Source: Mycobacterium sp. Root135 (lineage in GTDB: Bacteria; Actinomycetota; Actinomycetes; Mycobacteriales; Mycobacteriaceae). From it: a stretch of 64,000 nt of DNA. The notes beneath the pieces are model-generated. The model searched no databases. It saw only the letters and a program-made list of their open reading frames with translations, and had not been told where the DNA came from. The DNA is taken from assembly GCF_001426545.1 (NCBI RefSeq), contig NZ_LMEZ01000005.1, forward strand, positions 891,333-955,332, read 5' to 3'. A program made the translations under genes and the position numbers. Below are positions 50,766 through 59,858 of the stretch, one piece after another; the stretch's first letter is position 1, and every line of letters begins with the position of its first letter.

Positions 50766-52322
50766 TCACTGCAACGCGCCGACGGGAACGTCCTCACCGC
50801 CGTCGTCCGCACGGACGGGCTCGACCTCCTCGGCGCGTGCCCGGCGGCGAACGGCGAGAACGGCTTCCACCCCCAGCACCATGAGCAGTGACACGCCGAA
50901 CGCCGGATAGAGCACCCCCAACGCGACCGCCGCGATCGACACCGCCTTGACCACGTGCTTGGGAGTGGCGGCTCGGGTGGCGTCGCTGGCCGGACCGGGC
51001 AGCCCCGTGCCTCCTGCGGGCCGGCGCTTCCACCACATCAGGAATCCGGTCAGCACGCTGACCAGAACCCCGAGGCACGCGAGGGTGGCAGAGATACGGG
51101 TCAGCACCCCGAGCTGATTGCCCATGTGCATCGCGATGCCGAAACTTGTGAGCCGCGACAACGCGCCATCCTGGGCGGCGGTCGCGTTGGTGATGGTCGC
51201 CCCGGTGAACTGGTCGAGGTAGAGCGTCCTCTGCTCGGACAGTTTCTGCGGCCACCGGTTCACGACCGTGTAACTGCCGTAGACGGTTTCGCCGCCCTCG
51301 GTGGAATCCGACGGCGGGATGATCGCGTATCCGGGAATCATGTTCTCGCTCTTGGCGATCCGGTCGACGCCGGCGAACGAGATTCGAGCCGACGTCGGGC
51401 CGCCGGGTTGCGAGGCGTACACCGGGTCGTCGGTGGCCGCCCACGCGATGCGCCGACCCAACCTGTCGTAGTCGCCCATCTTCGCGGGCGTTGACGGTGC
51501 GGCGACGGAGACGGACGGGGCGACGGTGGCGGAGAACGCCCGCCAGTTCTCACCCCAGTACCGCGACCACGTCAGCCCGGACAGGACGTAACAGATCAGG
51601 ACGACGGAGAGCACCACCCCGGTGAGCGAATGCAGATCGCGCCAGCGGATCCGGCCGCCCTTGCCCCAGCGGAGCTTCAGCAGCGGCTTGGCGCTCTGAA
51701 TGGCCCTCGGCCACCACAGGTAGAGGCCGCTGGCGAGCAACACCAAGATCCATCCCGCGGTGAGTTCCATCCAAAGATTGCCCACACCAACGGGAATGGT
51801 GGCGTTCGGATACGACACCGGGTCGACGAGGTGCCCCAACGACGGCAGCTGCACCTTCGGCCCGTCGTTGCCGAACATCCGGTGCAGTTGGTTGGCGTAT
51901 CCGACCAGCCCGGACAGTTCGCTCCGTCGACCCAGATACCGCCCGGTGTAGGGGTCGACGAAGACCTGCGTGGCGTTGGCTTCGCCGATCGGGGGACCGT
52001 CCGGGGGCAGGAAGTCGACCCGCGTCGAATGGTCGGGGGCATCGGGCGGGGTGACGGCGTCCAGCGTGTAGCCCGCGCCGACCTGTCGCTGCGCGGTGGC
52101 CACCTGCTCGTCCAGCGGCACCGTGGTCGACCCCTGGGCGACGGTGAACAGGTCGCCATTGAGCCAGTGGTCAAGCGGTTGGCTGTACAGGATCACCAAG
52201 CCCGTGCAGGCAAGGACCACCAGCACTGGCGCTGCGAACAGGCCGACCCAAAAGTGCAGTCGAAAGATCCGGCGCAGGACGGCGGCGTCACCGTGGCGAG
52301 TCGAGGCGGCTGTCGTGCTCAA
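50766..52322 (-). CDS. PepSY-associated membrane protein 1
   Basis: 518 residues. Membrane segments near 20-45, 190-210, 238-258, 400-425 and two near 465-495; PepSY-like extracytoplasmic parts lie between (VFVDPYTGRYLGRRSELSG, LYLDQFTGATITN). Conserved histidines in RIFRLHFWVG, NQLHRMFGND, RDLHSLTG and GIAMHMGNQLG are arranged as in PepSY_TM proteins, some of which reduce or handle metals. Preceded by an ECF-type promoter and followed, convergently, by the SnoaL-like gene. Homologous to the next gene upstream. Confidence 0.85.
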   Translation of the reverse strand: MSTTAASTRHGDAAVLRRIFRLHFWVGLFAAPVLVVLACTGLVILYSQPLDHWLNGDLFTVAQGSTTVPLDEQVATAQRQVGAGYTLDAVTPPDAPDHSTRVDFLPPDGPPIGEANATQVFVDPYTGRYLGRRSELSGLVGYANQLHRMFGNDGPKVQLPSLGHLVDPVSYPNATIPVGVGNLWMELTAGWILVLLASGLYLWWPRAIQSAKPLLKLRWGKGGRIRWRDLHSLTGVVLSVVLICYVLSGLTWSRYWGENWRAFSATVAPSVSVAAPSTPAKMGDYDRLGRRIAWAATDDPVYASQPGGPTSARISFAGVDRIAKSENMIPGYAIIPPSDSTEGGETVYGSYTVVNRWPQKLSEQRTLYLDQFTGATITNATAAQDGALSRLTSFGIAMHMGNQLGVLTRISATLACLGVLVSVLTGFLMWWKRRPAGGTGLPGPASDATRAATPKHVVKAVSIAAVALGVLYPAFGVSLLMVLGVEAVLAVRRRARAEEVEPVRADDGGEDVPVGALQ

Positions 52323-52387
52323 AACGTCCCCTTGGGGCTGGGCGCCCTGGCTGGCCAGCGACGCGATTCATGACACTCACCGCATTA

Positions 52388-52413
52388 GTCGCGCCGTCGG
52401 CCGCCCTAGTTCC
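52388..52413 (-). promoter_or_regulatory. ECF-type promoter upstream of PepSY protein 1
   Basis: Minus strand: GGAACT at 52413-52408, 16-nt spacer, CGAC at 52391-52388, followed by TAATG. It overlaps the stop codon of PepSY protein 2 and would start transcription about 60 bases before PepSY protein 1. Same pattern and spacing as four other sites in this island. Confidence 0.7.
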
Positions 52414-53824
52414 CGGAAGGTTGGGGAGCGGCCCGTCGGACGAACCCGACGGCCACGTCCACGGCGACGAACGCCACGAGGCTGAGCCCGAACAGCGGAA
52501 CGAACCAGCCAACCGCCGCGGCGATCATCACCACCGCCACCGCGGCACCCGGCGGAAGCTGCGTGAGCGCCCCACGTCGGGGTGGTCGTCCGCCCGGGCC
52601 GGCTCCACGAGTGGGTCTGCGCCGCCACCACATCAGATAGCCGCGGACGACGACGGTGGCCAGCGCGGCCGCCAGGGCGACCAACACGAGCTGATTGGCC
52701 ACCCCGAACAGCGTTCCCATGTGCAGTTGAATGCCCCACGCGGACAACTTCGCGGCAAGCGGCCAGTCGGCGAACCACGTTGCGTCGGTGATCTTTCCGG
52801 TCGTACCGTCGACCGCAACGGTGCTGTTCGAGAGAACCCACGGCTGGCGGGTCTGCGTCACCGTGAACGCCGTGTCAGGCAGGGAGGGAATGCTCACCTC
52901 GACCTTGCCGTCGATCCCCGCGGCCCGCGCCGCCTGCAACACCCGGTCGACCTCTCCGATGCGAGGCTCGGAAGGCGCTGCAGCCGAATCCGGTTCGGTG
53001 GTCGCGCCGTGCCCGGCGTGCTCCGGATCCCCGGCGGTCGCGACGGTGGGCGTGGTCCACGACATCGCCGCGCGCAACGCGTCGACGTTCGCACCGGCGT
53101 ACGTCGACCACGTGAGGCCGGTCGCCGCCAGGAAGAACAGTCCCGCGGCAATCCAAAGACCCACCGCACCATGCCAGTTCATGGTCAGCGCGCGTCCCCG
53201 TGCGCTTCGGTCGACGGTGAGCAGACGCGCCTCTGCGGGGCGCTGGCGCCTGGTCCGACGGTAACGGCCGACCCACAGGATGACTCCGCCGAGGGCGATG
53301 ATCCACAGCCACGACGCGGCAAGTTCGCTGTACAGGCGACCGGGCTCACCCAGGTGGAGGTTCCGATGCAAGTTGCTGATCCAGGTGCGGACGGGCAACG
53401 AGCCGCTGCTGCCGTAGACGGTCAGCTGGCCCAGCGATTGCCCCGTCACCGGGTCGACGAACACGCCGAGCCGTTCGGACGGTCCCAGCGTCGGATCGCC
53501 GAACATCACCCGCGTCGTGTCCCCGGGTGCAGTGGCCGGCCGCACGGCAGTCACGTCGAGGTCCGGACGAACCTCCTGCGCCACCCGAATCTGGTCGGAG
53601 ACCGGCAACGCGGGACCGGTCGAGTCGACGTGCAGATAGTGGCGGTAGACCAGTTGCTCGATGCTCGGGGCGACGGCGTACAGCCCGCCGCTGAGGGCCG
53701 CGATCAGAAGGAATGGGCCGACGAAGAGGCCGGCGTAGAAGTGCAGCCGCAGGAAGAACGCGCGATGCGCACCCTTGGTCGACGCCGGGGCCGAGGCGTG
53801 TGTTGCGGTTTCCGTGACGGCCAT
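52406..53824 (-). CDS. PepSY-associated membrane protein 2
   Basis: 472 residues from ATG 53824. Same plan as protein 1: N-terminal FFLRLHFYAGLFVGPFLL membrane segment, extracytoplasmic VFVDPVTGQSLGQLTVYG with WISNLHRNLHLGEPG, then WLWIIALGGVILWVG, MNWHGAVGLWIAAGLFFLAATGLTW, and a late GIQLHMGTLFG with two final membrane helices. A His/Gly-containing insert (EHAGHGATTEP, about 270-290) could bind metal. Tandem paralogue of the next gene. No good copy of the island's ECF promoter is visible directly upstream. Confidence 0.85.
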   Translation of the reverse strand: MAVTETATHASAPASTKGAHRAFFLRLHFYAGLFVGPFLLIAALSGGLYAVAPSIEQLVYRHYLHVDSTGPALPVSDQIRVAQEVRPDLDVTAVRPATAPGDTTRVMFGDPTLGPSERLGVFVDPVTGQSLGQLTVYGSSGSLPVRTWISNLHRNLHLGEPGRLYSELAASWLWIIALGGVILWVGRYRRTRRQRPAEARLLTVDRSARGRALTMNWHGAVGLWIAAGLFFLAATGLTWSTYAGANVDALRAAMSWTTPTVATAGDPEHAGHGATTEPDSAAAPSEPRIGEVDRVLQAARAAGIDGKVEVSIPSLPDTAFTVTQTRQPWVLSNSTVAVDGTTGKITDATWFADWPLAAKLSAWGIQLHMGTLFGVANQLVLVALAAALATVVVRGYLMWWRRRPTRGAGPGGRPPRRGALTQLPPGAAVAVVMIAAAVGWFVPLFGLSLVAFVAVDVAVGFVRRAAPQPSGN

Positions 53825-53942
53825 TGCGGGTGTGGACCTCCAGTGGGATTCGCGAGCCGTGGGACTGTTCCCGGCGGGCAGGCGGCGTCTGCCGGGACAC
53901 CGTCCCATACCCGCTCCAACTGGGCAAACGAAAGTTTCATCG

Positions 53943-53968
53943 GGAACTTTTTGGTCGTGGAGTGCGAC
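53943..53968 (+). promoter_or_regulatory. ECF-type promoter, distal, upstream of the zinc-finger anti-sigma gene
   Basis: GGAACT at 53943-53948, 16-nt spacer, CGAC at 53965-53968. Starts at GGAACTTTT, the same nine bases as the promoter of the DUF5134 gene. It would give a leader of about 80 bases for the gene at 54053. Confidence 0.7.
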
Positions 53969-54017
53969 TAATGCCGCCATCGAGGCGATCGGGCGTCCGA
54001 CGAATCGCGGGGTGCCG

Positions 54018-54043
54018 GGAACAATCCGGCTCGATTCCGCGAC
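54018..54043 (+). promoter_or_regulatory. ECF-type promoter, proximal, upstream of the zinc-finger anti-sigma gene
   Basis: GGAACA at 54018-54023, 16-nt spacer, CGAC at 54040-54043. Transcription would begin within a few bases of the GTG at 54053, giving a leaderless mRNA, a common mycobacterial arrangement and consistent with the absence of a clear ribosome site before this GTG. Confidence 0.6.
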
Positions 54044-54052
54044 TATAGAGCC

Positions 54053-54751
54053 GTGGAATGCGAGGTGGCCCGCGAGGCGTTGTCGGCGCGGATCGACGGC
54101 GAGCACGAGCCGGTGCCTGCTGCCCGCGTCGACGAGCACCTCGACCAATGTGCCGATTGCCGGGTCTGGTTCGACCGTGCGACCGGTCAGGCCGCGAGCC
54201 TTCACCGGATGGCCCATCGGCCGGTGGCCCTCGCGGGTGCCGCCGAGGACCCGGTCAAGAGACTGCCGCGGATGCGGGCGTCCTGGCAACGTTGGGCGCT
54301 GCTGGGGGTCGGCCTGGTGCAGCTCGTCGTCGGCGCCGTGCAGGCTCTCGGCGTGAGCGTCGGGTTGAGCCACGACCACGGCATGGGATCCGGCGGCCAC
54401 CTCCTCAACGAATCCACGGCGTGGTCGATCACCCTCGGCGTCGTCATGGTCGGCGCGGCGACGTGGCCCGCCGCCGCCGCGGGACTGGCGGGGGTGCTCG
54501 GCGTGTTCGTCGCAGTGTTGACGGCATACGTCGTCGCCGACGCGATGTCCGGGGAGGTCACCGCGATGCGGGTTTTGACGCACCTTCCCGTCGTCCTCGG
54601 TGCGGTTCTGGCGATCCTGGTGTGGCGCAGCACCGTCGGCCCGCGCCCCGAAGCAGCTGCCGCGCCGGAGCCCGAGATCGTGTTGCCGGACAACGCGTCC
54701 CGGGGTAGAAGGCGCGGACACCTGTGGCCCACCGACGGTTCGGCCGCCTGA
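54053..54751 (+). CDS. zinc-finger (ZAS-type) membrane anti-sigma factor candidate
   Basis: 232 residues from GTG. N-terminal anti-sigma domain with His29-x3-Cys33-x2-Cys36 (HLDQCADC) and Cys3, the signature of zinc-binding anti-sigma factors. Then six or so hydrophobic segments from residue 80 to 195 and a basic tail. A His/Met-bearing loop (SHDHGMGSGGH, about 105-115) faces outside by my reading and could sense metal. With sigC 5 kb away and ECF promoters on both sides, it is a candidate regulator of SigC. It could instead be a membrane protein with another partner. Confidence 0.75.
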   Translation: MECEVAREALSARIDGEHEPVPAARVDEHLDQCADCRVWFDRATGQAASLHRMAHRPVALAGAAEDPVKRLPRMRASWQRWALLGVGLVQLVVGAVQALGVSVGLSHDHGMGSGGHLLNESTAWSITLGVVMVGAATWPAAAAGLAGVLGVFVAVLTAYVVADAMSGEVTAMRVLTHLPVVLGAVLAILVWRSTVGPRPEAAAAPEPEIVLPDNASRGRRRGHLWPTDGSAA

Positions 54752-54756
54752 CGCCG

Positions 54757-55404
54757 CTAGAGCATGACGGCGAACATGATCGCCATACCCGCGGCCATCA
54801 TGACCTGGGATGCGGTGCCCAGGAACCGGTGTGAGGGCTGCGTCGGCTCGGCCTTGCGCGCCACGAAGTATCGGTAGAGCCACCACCCCACCGCGACGGT
54901 GAATCCGATGGCGCACAACCAGTTCAACCCGGTGATGAACGGCGGCTCTCCTACGCCGTCGGGGGCTGACGGCGCGCCAGGCATGTCCATACCGGGCATG
55001 CTCGACGCCGACGAGCCGTGATGGGCGGCCGGTTCCCCGCCGGATGCCGTGCCCTCGGCCGGCGTCGGCAGCAGACCGCCGCTCATCACGGCATACATCC
55101 AGGCCATCGCCAACATCATCGCCGCGTGATAGGCGTTGATACCGCGATGCCCGGACTGAACGAGGGTCACGACGACGAACCACACCGTCGCGAGCAGGAA
55201 GAAGATCATCGCGCCGGAGGTCGGCAACGCGGCGCCGCGTGGCCACGCCATGATCACCATCGCGACGGCCATCGCGAGGTGCAACGAGTGGCCGACGATG
55301 TGCGTCCACACCCGTCGGCCGGTGGCCATCGCGTAGACGGATTCGGCCGCGCTCAACGCGAACAGCACCGTGACGACCCAGCGCAGCAGCAGGTCCTGAA
55401 TCAT
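54757..55404 (-). CDS. DUF5134 membrane protein with Met/His-rich loop
   Basis: 215 residues, about five or six membrane segments. Family features: LHLAMAVAMVIMAWPRG and NAYHAAMMLAMAWMYAVM. The loop at about 120-150 (HHGSSASSMPGMDMPG) carries a Met/His cluster of the type that binds copper in periplasmic proteins. Convergent with the anti-sigma gene (5 bp apart) and driven by an ECF-type promoter 52-77 bp upstream. A role in copper handling is inferred from the loop and the neighbours. Confidence 0.8.
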   Translation of the reverse strand: MIQDLLLRWVVTVLFALSAAESVYAMATGRRVWTHIVGHSLHLAMAVAMVIMAWPRGAALPTSGAMIFFLLATVWFVVVTLVQSGHRGINAYHAAMMLAMAWMYAVMSGGLLPTPAEGTASGGEPAAHHGSSASSMPGMDMPGAPSAPDGVGEPPFITGLNWLCAIGFTVAVGWWLYRYFVARKAEPTQPSHRFLGTASQVMMAAGMAIMFAVML

Positions 55405-55455
55405 CGCGTCGTCTACGTCCTTCGTCGGGCGGTCAGCATGGCGTTCGTCTCAATG

Positions 55456-55481
55456 GTCGGAGCCGACCGGCGAAAAGTTCC
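55456..55481 (-). promoter_or_regulatory. ECF-type promoter of the DUF5134 gene
   Basis: Minus strand: GGAACT at 55481-55476, 16-nt spacer, CGAC at 55459-55456. Over 27 bases it matches the P-type ATPase promoter at 22 positions, including the shared stretch TTCGCCGG. Predicted leader about 45 bases. Confidence 0.75.
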
Positions 55482-55495
55482 GACGCCCGCCGATC

Positions 55496-55516
55496 ACTAC
55501 GACGGACAGTCGTAGT
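55496..55516. promoter_or_regulatory. operator-like dyad upstream of the CopD-CtaG gene
   Basis: Perfect inverted repeat ACTACGAC, 5 bases, GTCGTAGT, 30 bases before the GTG at 55546. The core resembles operators of BlaI/MecI/CopY-type repressors (TAC-ACA...TGT-GTA pattern). No such repressor is encoded in the window. It is the only candidate control site in front of this gene, which lacks the ECF pattern. Confidence 0.55.
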
Positions 55517-55545
55517 CTGGACCCAATCAGTGGAAGGACGGAAAA

Positions 55546-57489
55546 GTGTCGGTTCGGCCAGTTCTCGTGCTCGCCGCCGGCTACGCCGTCGCGGTGGCGG
55601 GGCTGACGTGGTACGCCCTCGTCGCCGGAGCGCGGATATACGCGTCGACCGGCGACGCCTACCCCGGCGTCCTCACCGCCGTCGCCGAACCGCTGGGGTA
55701 CTTCACGGCGACGTTGGCGGGCGCCCTGTGCTTGGGCGGGCTGCTGTTCGTGGTCGTCACGTCGCGCCCTGATGCGCGCGGCGTCATCGACGAACACGCC
55801 TTCCGTGCGCACCTCGTCGTCGAGCGCGCTTCGGCGGCTTGGGCTTTCGCCGCCGCCGCGATGGTCGTGGTGCAAGCCGCCGCCGACGCGGGCGCGCCGG
55901 TGCTGCAGTTGTTCGGCAGCGGGATGCTCACCGACGCCGTCCTGGCCTCCGAGATGGCCAGGGCGTGGGTCGCGGTAGCCGTGGTGGCGGTGATCGTGGC
56001 CGTTGCCGCGCGAATGTCCGTGCGGTGGATCACCCACGTGGTTCTGCTACTGCCAGCCCTGGTGGGCGTCGTGGCCCTGCCGGTCAGCGGAAACGCCGGC
56101 CAGGGGCCTGATCACGACTACGCGACCAGCGCCGCGATCGTGTTCGCCGTCGCTCTGGCGGCGCTCGTCGGCGTCAAGGTCGCCGCGGCCTTGAAGCGGC
56201 CCGACGAGCAACTGACGAACCGTCTGCTGATCGTCGAGATTGCGAGTGGTGCACTCGTTCTGGGGTACGGGGCCTCGATGCTGGCGGTGCTTCTCGGCCC
56301 CGCCGGGTTGACCGGATCGGGGTACGGCCGCGCCGGAGCCGTCGCGGCAGCCACGTTGACGGCGGTGTTTGTCGGCGACGTCGCGTCCTACGTCTCACGG
56401 CGTCGCGGCGGGACCGCACCCGGCACCTGGCTGCGTGTCGTGGGGGCCACCGCCGTCGTCGTGGTGGTGGCGCTGATCGCCGCGATGTCGACCCAGCCCG
56501 CCCCGAGGTTCCTGACCCATGCGTTCACCACGTGGGACGTCTTCCTGGGCTACACCCTGCCCGATCCGCCCAGCGTGACGACGATCCTGACGACGTGGCG
56601 CTTCGACACCTTCATCGGGATCGGCGCCGTCGTGCTCGGGGCCGCATATCTGTTTGGCTACCTCCGGTTGCGCCGCCGCGGTGACGGCTGGCCTGCAGGT
56701 CGGCTGGTCGCCTGGCTCGCGGGCTGCCTGATGCTGCTCTTCACCAGCAGTTCGGGAGTGAAGGCCTACGGGTCGGCGATGTTCAGCGTGCACATGGCCG
56801 AACACATGACGCTGAACATGTTCGTCCCCGTACTTCTGGTGCTGGGCGGACCGGTCACCTTGGCGCTGCGCACGCTGCCCGCCGCAGGGGACGGGCAGCC
56901 GCCCGGTCCGCGCGAATGGATCCTGTGGCTGGTCCACTCCAAGGTGACGGCGTTCCTCGCCAACCCGATCGTGGCGTTCGTCCTGTTCGTCGCCTCCCTG
57001 TACGCCGTCTACTTCACCCCGATCTTCGACACGCTTGTCCGCTACCACTGGGGCCACGAGCTGATGAGCGTGCACTTCCTGCTCGTCGGCTACCTGTTCT
57101 TCTGGGGCATCATCGGCATCGACCCCGGCCCCCGGCGGCTGCCGTTCCTCGGCCGGCTCGGACTTCTGTTCGCCGTCATGCCCTTTCACGCATTCTTCGG
57201 CATCGCGACGATGACGATGGACACGGCGATGGGGGACCAGTTCTACCGTTTCGTCGGCCTGCCGTGGCTGTCGAGCATCCAGGACGACCAACACCTCGGC
57301 GGCGCGATCGCCTGGGGGTCGAGCGAGCTGCCGGTGATCCTGGTAGTGGTTGCGCTCGTCGCGCAATGGGCGCGTCAGGACCGGCGCGACTCCTCACGCT
57401 TCGATCGTCACGCCGAATCCGACTACGCCGACGACGAACTCGACGCGTACAACGCGATGCTGCGGGATCTGGCCCGCGACCGCCGCTGA
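55546..57489 (+). CDS. CopD-CtaG fusion, copper/cytochrome oxidase assembly membrane protein
   Basis: 647 residues from GTG. First half (about 1-300) is a CopD-like bundle of seven or eight helices; second half (about 340-600) matches the CtaG family of cytochrome c oxidase copper assembly proteins: [71 protein letters not shown] and [14 protein letters not shown], with many His/Met positions in membrane faces. I recall Rv0102, next to ctpB in M. tuberculosis, having this architecture. It ends 5 bp from the convergent P-type ATPase gene. Likely moves copper across the membrane or to oxidase. Confidence 0.88.
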   Translation: MSVRPVLVLAAGYAVAVAGLTWYALVAGARIYASTGDAYPGVLTAVAEPLGYFTATLAGALCLGGLLFVVVTSRPDARGVIDEHAFRAHLVVERASAAWAFAAAAMVVVQAAADAGAPVLQLFGSGMLTDAVLASEMARAWVAVAVVAVIVAVAARMSVRWITHVVLLLPALVGVVALPVSGNAGQGPDHDYATSAAIVFAVALAALVGVKVAAALKRPDEQLTNRLLIVEIASGALVLGYGASMLAVLLGPAGLTGSGYGRAGAVAAATLTAVFVGDVASYVSRRRGGTAPGTWLRVVGATAVVVVVALIAAMSTQPAPRFLTHAFTTWDVFLGYTLPDPPSVTTILTTWRFDTFIGIGAVVLGAAYLFGYLRLRRRGDGWPAGRLVAWLAGCLMLLFTSSSGVKAYGSAMFSVHMAEHMTLNMFVPVLLVLGGPVTLALRTLPAAGDGQPPGPREWILWLVHSKVTAFLANPIVAFVLFVASLYAVYFTPIFDTLVRYHWGHELMSVHFLLVGYLFFWGIIGIDPGPRRLPFLGRLGLLFAVMPFHAFFGIATMTMDTAMGDQFYRFVGLPWLSSIQDDQHLGGAIAWGSSELPVILVVVALVAQWARQDRRDSSRFDRHAESDYADDELDAYNAMLRDLARDRR

Positions 57490-57494
57490 CACCG

Positions 57495-59762
57495 TCACCG
57501 ACGCGTGCCGGCCGCCTCGTCGCGGCCAGGCCCAAAGTTGCGCAGCCGCAAGCTGTTCGACACCACGAAGAACGACGAGAACGCCATCGCGGCCCCGGCG
57601 ATCAGCGGGTTGAGAAGTCCGAGCGCCGCGATCGGGATGGCGGCGACGTTGTAGCCGAACGCCCACACCAGGTTGACCTTGATCGTCCGCATCGTGGCCG
57701 CCGCGAGGTCGAGCGCCTGCGGCACGACGGCCAAGTCGTCACGAACGAGGATGATGTCGGCGGCACCGATGGCGACGTCGGTGCCGCGGCCGATGGCCAT
57801 GCCGAGGTCGGCGCAGGCCAACGCCGGCCCGTCGTTGATGCCGTCGCCGACCATCGCCACCACCCGACCGTGGCCGCGGAGCTGCTCGACCACGTCGACC
57901 TTGCCGTCGGGTAGCACGTCGGCGATCACCTCGTCGATCCCGACGCGGGCGGCCACGGCTGCTGCGGACTCCGGGTTGTCGCCGGTCAGCAGAATGGTGC
58001 GCAACCCACGTGCGTGCAGGGCGGCGACGGCGTCGGCCGCCGAGTCCTTGACCGTGTCGGACACCGCGACGACACCGCACGGCTCGCCGTCGACCTCGAC
58101 GAAAACCACTGTCTCGCCCCGGGTCTCGGCGGATCGACGGGCCGCCACCAGCACCGGCGACTCGCACGACGGGGCGATCCAGGACGGCTTGCCCACCCGC
58201 ACCGCCCGGCCCGCCACGGTGCCCGCCACACCACGGCCTGCCAACGCCCGAAAGTCGTCGACCCCGTCGCGCTCGGCAACGGCCGCCGCAATGGCGATCG
58301 CGACGGCGTGTTCGGAGGCCGACTCGACCGCGGCCGCGAGCGCGAGGACGTCCTCGCCGGTCCAGCCGTCGGCGGCGACCACGGCGCTCACCGTCAGTCG
58401 ACCCGTCGTCAAGGTGCCGGTCTTGTCGAAGACCACGGTGTCCACGGCGCGCGTCGCCTCGAGGGATCGGTGCCCCTTGAGGAAGATCCCGAGCTGAGCT
58501 CCCCGACCCGTCGCCACCATCATCGCCGTCGGAGTGGCCAGCCCGAGCGCACACGGGCACGCGATGACCAACACCGCCAACGCCGCGGAGAAGGCGCGGT
58601 CGGGACCGCCGCCGGCGATCAGCCACGCGATCGCCGTCAGCGCCGAGATGGCGAACACGCACGGCACGAACACCGCCGAGATCCGGTCGGCCAGTCGTTG
58701 CGCGTCGGCCTTCTGGGTTTGAGCCTCCTCGACGAGGCGGACCATCCCGGCGAACTGCGTGTCCGCGCCGACGGCGGCGGCCTCCACGATCAACCTGCCG
58801 TCCAAGACGACCGTTCCGCCGACGACACTGCCGCCCGGCGCCGCCCGGAGCGGCTTGGCCTCACCCGTCATCGCGCTCACGTCGACGGCGGCCGACCCCT
58901 CCATCACCAGGCCATCCGCGGCGATCGTCTGACCGGGTCGCACCACGAAGCGGTGCTGTTCCTTGAGCTCGTCGGCCGGGATCACCATCTCCGAGCCGTC
59001 GTCCAAGAGGATGACGACGTCCTTGGCGCTCAACGCGGCCAGCGCGCGCAACGCTCCGCCCGCCTTGGACTTGGCGCGGGCCTCGAAGTATCGCCCGGCG
59101 AGGACGAACACCGTCACACCCGCCGCGACCTCGAAGTAGATGGCGTCGCTGCCGATCAGCGCCTGCCAGATGCCCCGGCCCGCACCGCCGGAATGGTGGT
59201 TCCCGAAGACCGTGTACAGCGACCAGACCGTCGCCGCGGTGATGCCGACCGAGATGAGCGTCTCCATCGACGCGGTGCCGTGGCGAGCCTGGCGCAGCGC
59301 GACCCGGTGGAACGGCCACGCCGCCCACGTCACGACGGGCACGGCCAGCGCCGTCAACACCCACTCCCAGCCGGTGAAGCGGGTACTGGGGACGACGGCG
59401 AACATCACCGACAGGTCAGCCAGCGGGACGAACAGGACGGCCGCGACTGCCAGCCTGATCATCAGGTGCCGCGCGTGATCGGAGTCGGGGTCGACGTCGG
59501 GGGTGCCGCCCGCCGTCCGTGGCCGTGCCTCGTAGCCGGCCCGACGAACGGCGTCGCACAACTCCGGGGTGGGCAGGTCCGAGCCCGCGTCGATCGTGGC
59601 GACGCGGGTGGCGAAGTTCACCGACGCCCTGACCCCGGGGAGCTTGTTGAGCACCGACTCGACACGCCCCGCGCACGCGGCGCACGACATGCCGTCCACG
59701 TCGAGCTGTACGCGGTGTGCGCCGGCCGTGTCGTCGCCTGCCTCCGCGGTCGTGGTCGACAT
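57495..59762 (-). CDS. ctpB: copper-translocating P1B-type ATPase (CtpB-like)
   Basis: 755 residues from ATG 59762, chosen because GGAGG lies upstream and an ECF promoter lies between it and a longer reading to 59840. N-terminal metal domain GMSCAAC (Cys27, Cys30); eight membrane helices with ion site [16 protein letters not shown] and the NSLRL end; actuator MTGEAKP; phosphorylation motif DKTGTLT; hinge [11 protein letters not shown]. This is the Cu+ pattern. The nucleotide-domain motif usually SEHP reads SEHA. Convergent with CopD-CtaG and divergent from sigC. CtpA or CtpV are alternatives for the name. Confidence 0.87.
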   Translation of the reverse strand: MSTTTAEAGDDTAGAHRVQLDVDGMSCAACAGRVESVLNKLPGVRASVNFATRVATIDAGSDLPTPELCDAVRRAGYEARPRTAGGTPDVDPDSDHARHLMIRLAVAAVLFVPLADLSVMFAVVPSTRFTGWEWVLTALAVPVVTWAAWPFHRVALRQARHGTASMETLISVGITAATVWSLYTVFGNHHSGGAGRGIWQALIGSDAIYFEVAAGVTVFVLAGRYFEARAKSKAGGALRALAALSAKDVVILLDDGSEMVIPADELKEQHRFVVRPGQTIAADGLVMEGSAAVDVSAMTGEAKPLRAAPGGSVVGGTVVLDGRLIVEAAAVGADTQFAGMVRLVEEAQTQKADAQRLADRISAVFVPCVFAISALTAIAWLIAGGGPDRAFSAALAVLVIACPCALGLATPTAMMVATGRGAQLGIFLKGHRSLEATRAVDTVVFDKTGTLTTGRLTVSAVVAADGWTGEDVLALAAAVESASEHAVAIAIAAAVAERDGVDDFRALAGRGVAGTVAGRAVRVGKPSWIAPSCESPVLVAARRSAETRGETVVFVEVDGEPCGVVAVSDTVKDSAADAVAALHARGLRTILLTGDNPESAAAVAARVGIDEVIADVLPDGKVDVVEQLRGHGRVVAMVGDGINDGPALACADLGMAIGRGTDVAIGAADIILVRDDLAVVPQALDLAAATMRTIKVNLVWAFGYNVAAIPIAALGLLNPLIAGAAMAFSSFFVVSNSLRLRNFGPGRDEAAGTRR

Positions 59763-59804
59763 CGTCGACTCCACCTCCTGTTCACCGTCGTGCCCAACAA
59801 CTTG

Positions 59805-59830
59805 GTCGTCTCCGTCCGGCGAAGAGTTCC
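59805..59830 (-). promoter_or_regulatory. ECF-type promoter of the copper ATPase gene
   Basis: Minus strand: GGAACT at 59830-59825, 16-nt spacer, CGAC at 59808-59805, within the 96-bp gap to divergent sigC. Predicted leader about 35 bases to ATG 59762. Nearly the same as the DUF5134 promoter. Confidence 0.75.
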
Positions 59831-59858
59831 CGGCGTTCATGGCCTACGCTCCGTAGCC

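Noticed and set aside
59763..59840. Longer N-terminus for the copper ATPase starting at 59840
   Set aside because: It would place the start upstream of the ECF promoter -10 box and adds a polar stretch outside the metal domain; ATG 59762 has GGAGG.
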